Source of the DNA: Planctomycetota bacterium | Lineage (GTDB): Bacteria > Planctomycetota > UBA1135 > GCA-002686595 | DNA: 7,542 bases | NCBI GenBank assembly: GCA_029259675.1 | Contig: JAJDES010000325.1 | Location: 1 to 7,542 of the forward strand | Direction of reading: 5' to 3' | Shown here: positions 4,799-7,542 of the stretch, piece by piece | Layout of the letters: each line of letters begins with the position of its first letter | Position numbering within the stretch: position 1 is the stretch's first letter | Notes under the pieces: generated by a model | What the model was told of the DNA's origin: nothing | Databases searched by the model: none | The model's input: only the letters and a program-made list of their open reading frames with translations | Translations under genes and position numbers: made by a program

Positions 4799-6559
4799 TT
4801 GCTTACTAGTCTCGTTTTGGGAGCCGCGTTGCAAATTAGCGGCGTGGCACCGGGCCAACTTCAAAAGGGCCCCAGCGCTCGTTTGGATGCCGTCGAACGC
4901 GGCAACGTATTGGTCGTTTTGGCCGACGATTACGGCACGGACCAGTTGGGCCTGTACGGCATCCACAACGACCCGCCGAGTACGCCGACAATCGATTCCC
5001 TGGCGGCGGATGGCGTCCGTTTTATGAACGCGTGGTCTTTGCCCATTTGTTCGCCCACCCGAGCAGCCCTCTTGACCGGGCGCTATGCCGGGCGAACAGG
5101 TGTCGGTTGGAATGTGGCGGATCATCCGACGCAGCCGATTGTCGGACTCCCTTTGGAGGAGTTGACTATTCCCGAGATGCTCGATGTGGGAACGAACGGG
5201 CTTTACGCCCACGCGGCAATCGGCAAATGGCATTTGGGTAGCACGGCTGTTGTCGGCGGCGCTTTGGCGCCCAACATGCACGGCTTCGATCACTTCTCCG
5301 GCTCCCTCGACAACCTTCCCGATTATTACAATTGGGAGAAGGTGACCAATGGAGTTGCGCAGCAAACCACCAGCTACGCGATGACCGACAAGGTGGACGA
5401 TGCCTTGGCTTGGATGTCGACGGCGCCCGAGCCTTGGTTTTGCTACTTGGCCTTGAATGCTCCGCACGGGCCGTTTCACTCTCCGCCGAGCAATCTGCAC
5501 TCTGTGGATCTTTCGGGAGCTGCGCCTCCGGGCGCGGATCCGGCGCCTTACTTCCGGGCCATGGTGGAATCCATGGACACGGAACTCGGTCGCTTGCTCG
5601 AGGGTCTGGGGGCCAAGCGCAATCGTACGACCGTGATGTTCATGGGCGACAACGGCACGACACCGGCCGTTTTGCAAGCGCCTTTCACGGCCGACAGTGG
5701 CAAAGAAACTGTGCGCCAAGGCGGCGTACACGTGCCCTTGATCATTTCCGGCCCCCTGGTTCAGGTGCCCGGATCGACGATTCAGGCCCTGGTGCACGTA
5801 GTGGACGTGTTTCCGACGGTTGCCGAATTGGCCGGCGTTGATTTGCAAATGTCCCTTCCGCGCGGAACCAAGATCGATGGGCGCAGCTTGCTGCCCTTTC
5901 TTTCCAATCCGCAGCACAAGCCTCGCCGCGAGCGAATTTACACAGAGATCTTCTTCCCCAACGGGCCGGGGGCGCAGCTCCCTCTGAGTCCGTCCGGCAA
6001 TGATCCCGTGTGCCAGCCGGACTTGGGTTTGCTTGGCCCGGGAAGCGCGCAGTTAAGCCTCTGCGGAGCGCCGCTCACTTTCGGCAATACGGTGAGCTTG
6101 CAAATCACCGGCGCACCGGCCGACGCCGCCGGCTTCCTGTTTGAATCCCTCGCATTTGCGCCGATGCCCTTTGGCGGGGGAAGTGTCGGTACGACGCCGA
6201 TTTTCACGACAACGCCCTTTGTTACGGACGCCACGGGTTTTGTCGAGTTGCCGGAAGTCGAGATGTTGAAGGCGGACTTTAGTGTCTACATGCAAGCGAT
6301 TATCGAGGATGCGGGTCTTAGCGGCGGTTATGCCATCACCAACGCTATCGAAGCGGAATTTCAACCGATCAACATCAAGGCCCTGCGCGGTCGTCGCTAC
6401 AAGTTGATCTTGAGTTACAACGGCGGTCCGGAGCAGTTCTTTGACCTGGAGAATGATGCCTTCGAGCTGAACAACTTGTTGGAGGGGAGTTTGAATCCCG
6501 TGCAACAGGCTGTGCTCGACGACATGCGAGCGGAGCTCGATGATTACAGCGCCCTTTAG
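4799..6559 (+). CDS. Secreted formylglycine-dependent sulfatase with an inserted beta-rich domain
   Basis: This 586-residue protein has a complete type I sulfatase active site. Metal ligands are D43 and D44 (VVLADDYG). CSPTRAALLTGR (84-95) is the formylglycine signature, with C84 as the residue to be oxidised and R88 in place. K143 and H145 lie in IGKWHLG, H223 in NAPHGPF, D284 and N285 in MGDNG, and K302 in SGKETVRQGG. It should hydrolyse a sulfate ester and needs a formylglycine-generating or anSME maturase, neither of which is in view. The C-terminal sulfatase subdomain (RGRRYKLILSYNGGPEQFFD, 530-549) is separated from the core by about 135 extra residues (roughly 388-525). These are rich in Gly, Pro, Thr and beta strands and contain two cysteines (C405, C422). 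Residues 1-17 are hydrophobic like a weak signal peptide but lack a basic N-region. TTG at 4799 is the only usable upstream start because a stop lies at 4784-4786; no Shine-Dalgarno is visible. The natural substrate cannot be read from the sequence. Confidence 0.9.
   Translation: MLTSLVLGAALQISGVAPGQLQKGPSARLDAVERGNVLVVLADDYGTDQLGLYGIHNDPPSTPTIDSLAADGVRFMNAWSLPICSPTRAALLTGRYAGRTGVGWNVADHPTQPIVGLPLEELTIPEMLDVGTNGLYAHAAIGKWHLGSTAVVGGALAPNMHGFDHFSGSLDNLPDYYNWEKVTNGVAQQTTSYAMTDKVDDALAWMSTAPEPWFCYLALNAPHGPFHSPPSNLHSVDLSGAAPPGADPAPYFRAMVESMDTELGRLLEGLGAKRNRTTVMFMGDNGTTPAVLQAPFTADSGKETVRQGGVHVPLIISGPLVQVPGSTIQALVHVVDVFPTVAELAGVDLQMSLPRGTKIDGRSLLPFLSNPQHKPRRERIYTEIFFPNGPGAQLPLSPSGNDPVCQPDLGLLGPGSAQLSLCGAPLTFGNTVSLQITGAPADAAGFLFESLAFAPMPFGGGSVGTTPIFTTTPFVTDATGFVELPEVEMLKADFSVYMQAIIEDAGLSGGYAITNAIEAEFQPINIKALRGRRYKLILSYNGGPEQFFDLENDAFELNNLLEGSLNPVQQAVLDDMRAELDDYSAL
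5980..6373 (+). other. Inserted beta-rich domain within the sulfatase
   Basis: This segment encodes about residues 394-525. Short strands alternate with turns: AQLSLCGAPLTFGNTVSLQI (417-436), then FGGGSVGTTPIF (458-469), TDATGFVELPE (476-486), and FSVYMQAIIEDAGLSGGYAI (494-513) leading to TNAIEAEF (514-521). From memory, the pattern resembles a repeated C-terminal module of secreted planctomycete proteins that have a final 'Q...D...SNA' block. A beta-sandwich with a binding or anchoring role is an inference. The unusual point is its placement inside an enzyme domain rather than at the protein end. Confidence 0.5.
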
Positions 6560-6658
6560 TGCCCTTTGACGTGGTGGAGGGTGCGTTTGGAGCTAGGGCC
6601 GAGAGCCGGCGCGCAAGGGACGGGTTTGCATTGCGTTGCTTCTTGGTCGCAGCCCGCG
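6560..6658. other. Convergent intergenic gap, no recognised terminator
   Basis: The sulfatase and the polymerase gene end toward each other across 99 bases. I looked for a GC stem followed by T-rich sequence on either strand and found none that is convincing. Confidence 0.4.
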
Positions 6659-7542
6659 TCACTGGTTCAGGGAAGGTGTGCGCAGGCGAAAGCCATCCGG
6701 GCCCAGGGGATGGGTTTGGATCAGGGTGTAGCTGGTTCCGCGCATGATGCGGCCAAAGCCGAGTCGCGCGCGCAAATCATCAACGGAGCTATCGATCCGG
6801 CGCCAGCGATCGTCATCGCTGAAGAGGCGCCCCTGCCAGCCGCTGCTGCGCAAGAGATCGAAGTAGGAGAGACCGATGCGCTTGACCAGGGCGCGCTTGC
6901 GGGGCAATTGCCGTAGAAGCTTGAGCGCCTCGCGCCAGATTTCAGCCGTCGAGTCGGTCGGCGTTGCAAAGCGATAGCGTCGTCGCCCGGTTCCGCTGCC
7001 CATGGGGCCTCGCCCCTGCTGATCGGCGTGCGATTCTTCCGGTGAGGCCGATGGGCGCGTGTCCACATGTTGCAAACTGACTTCGACGCTGCGCAGCGCC
7101 AAACCGAAGTGGCGCAGGCGGTGGCTGGCCCGTTCAACCAAATAGGCCAGCATGGCCTCGATCAACTCGCGCCGACCCTCCTCCGGTTCGAAGGTGCTGA
7201 TGCGCCGAATGGAGCGCGGCGGGCGCAGCACGAGTTCTTGTTGGGAGTTGAGTTCGCATCCGGCTTCGACTGGACTGGGATCGCGTCCGCGCGCGCTCTC
7301 GTAAAGTGCCAACCCATGGTGCCCGAAACTGGCGAAGAGCAATTCGCGCGAGGCCTGGCGCAGATCGCCCACGGTGCGGATGGCGAAGCGATCGAGTTTG
7401 CCGCCGATGCTGTGCCCGACGCCGGGCAGTTGGCGCACGGGTAGATGGGCCAGCAATTCCTCTTCGTGGCCCGGCAAAATTTCGGCCACTCCGCCGGGCT
7501 TGCCCAGTTTGCCGGCGATGCGCGCCAGCATGGGGTTGGTGC
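6659..7542 (-). CDS. dinB: Y-family DNA polymerase, Pol IV (DinB) type, C-terminal part; 5' end cut by window
   Basis: The frame enters from the right edge and stops at TGA 6659-6661, leaving about 293 complete codons. The first visible residues, TNPMLARIAGKLGKPGG, correspond to the end of the palm domain, so the true start and most catalytic acidic residues lie outside. The ATG at 7529-7531 is internal. Counting from that Met, 31-57 is the helix-hairpin-helix thumb (LPGVGHSIGGKLDRFAIRTV at 35-54). Residues about 105-225 are the little-finger domain (ISTFEPEEGRRELIEAMLAY, later RALVKRIGLSYFDLL). QGRLF (233-237) fits a sliding-clamp binding motif, followed by the usual DDLRARLGFG tail. A linker at about 158-185, rich in Ser, Gly, Arg and Glu, widens the little finger. 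The protein would perform translesion synthesis in DNA damage tolerance. ImuB-like or other Y-family subtypes are alternatives because the catalytic N-terminus is unseen. Confidence 0.85.
   Translation of the reverse strand, partial: TNPMLARIAGKLGKPGGVAEILPGHEEELLAHLPVRQLPGVGHSIGGKLDRFAIRTVGDLRQASRELLFASFGHHGLALYESARGRDPSPVEAGCELNSQQELVLRPPRSIRRISTFEPEEGRRELIEAMLAYLVERASHRLRHFGLALRSVEVSLQHVDTRPSASPEESHADQQGRGPMGSGTGRRRYRFATPTDSTAEIWREALKLLRQLPRKRALVKRIGLSYFDLLRSSGWQGRLFSDDDRWRRIDSSVDDLRARLGFGRIMRGTSYTLIQTHPLGPDGFRLRTPSLNQ

Noticed and set aside
4640..5917. A 425-codon open frame on the minus strand opposite the sulfatase
   Set aside because: It is antisense to a sulfatase whose catalytic motifs are all in the plus frame. 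The translation is rich in Arg, His and Gln with no recognisable motif, as expected of a shadow frame in GC-rich coding DNA.

Overview
The window is GC-rich (roughly 60% by eye) and densely coding. It holds five protein genes and no RNA gene, insertion sequence or CRISPR array that I can see. It most resembles a planctomycete-type genome. There are two alkaline-phosphatase/sulfatase superfamily proteins in 7.5 kb, weak or absent Shine-Dalgarno sites at several starts, and a beta-rich module in the second sulfatase like those I associate with secreted proteins of marine Planctomycetota. That assignment is an inference from gene content, not from a marker gene.

Layout, left to right. (1) Minus strand, 2091 down to the left edge: a large membrane protein with five predicted transmembrane helices, an approximately 170-residue middle domain, and a sulfatase-like catalytic domain. 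Its nucleophile position is Thr instead of Cys/Ser. The C-terminus is cut off by the window edge. (2) A 231-bp divergent intergenic region with a plausible promoter for that gene, overlapped by two small palindromes. (3) Plus strand 2323-4020: a 565-residue tandem nitroreductase of the SagB/ThcOx-like type. (4) Plus strand 4109-4480: a one-domain cupin with a complete metal site and a good ribosome binding site, probably cotranscribed with gene 3. (5) A 318-bp gap containing nested and competing inverted repeats around the cupin stop, and a perfect 8-bp hairpin just before the next gene. (6) Plus strand 4799-6559: a classical formylglycine-type sulfatase, catalytically complete, with an additional approximately 135-residue domain inserted near its C-terminus. 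(7) Minus strand 6659 to the right edge: the C-terminal part of a Y-family DNA polymerase (Pol IV/DinB type), convergent with the sulfatase.

The genes do not form an obvious single pathway. The nitroreductase and cupin are a plausible two-gene redox unit. The two sulfatase-superfamily proteins are likely cell-envelope or extracellular enzymes, but their active sites predict different chemistry. The most unusual items are the domain insertion in the second sulfatase, the Thr-type five-helix membrane sulfatase homologue, and the repeat structure around the cupin stop codon. I see no convincing complete new multigene system in this window.
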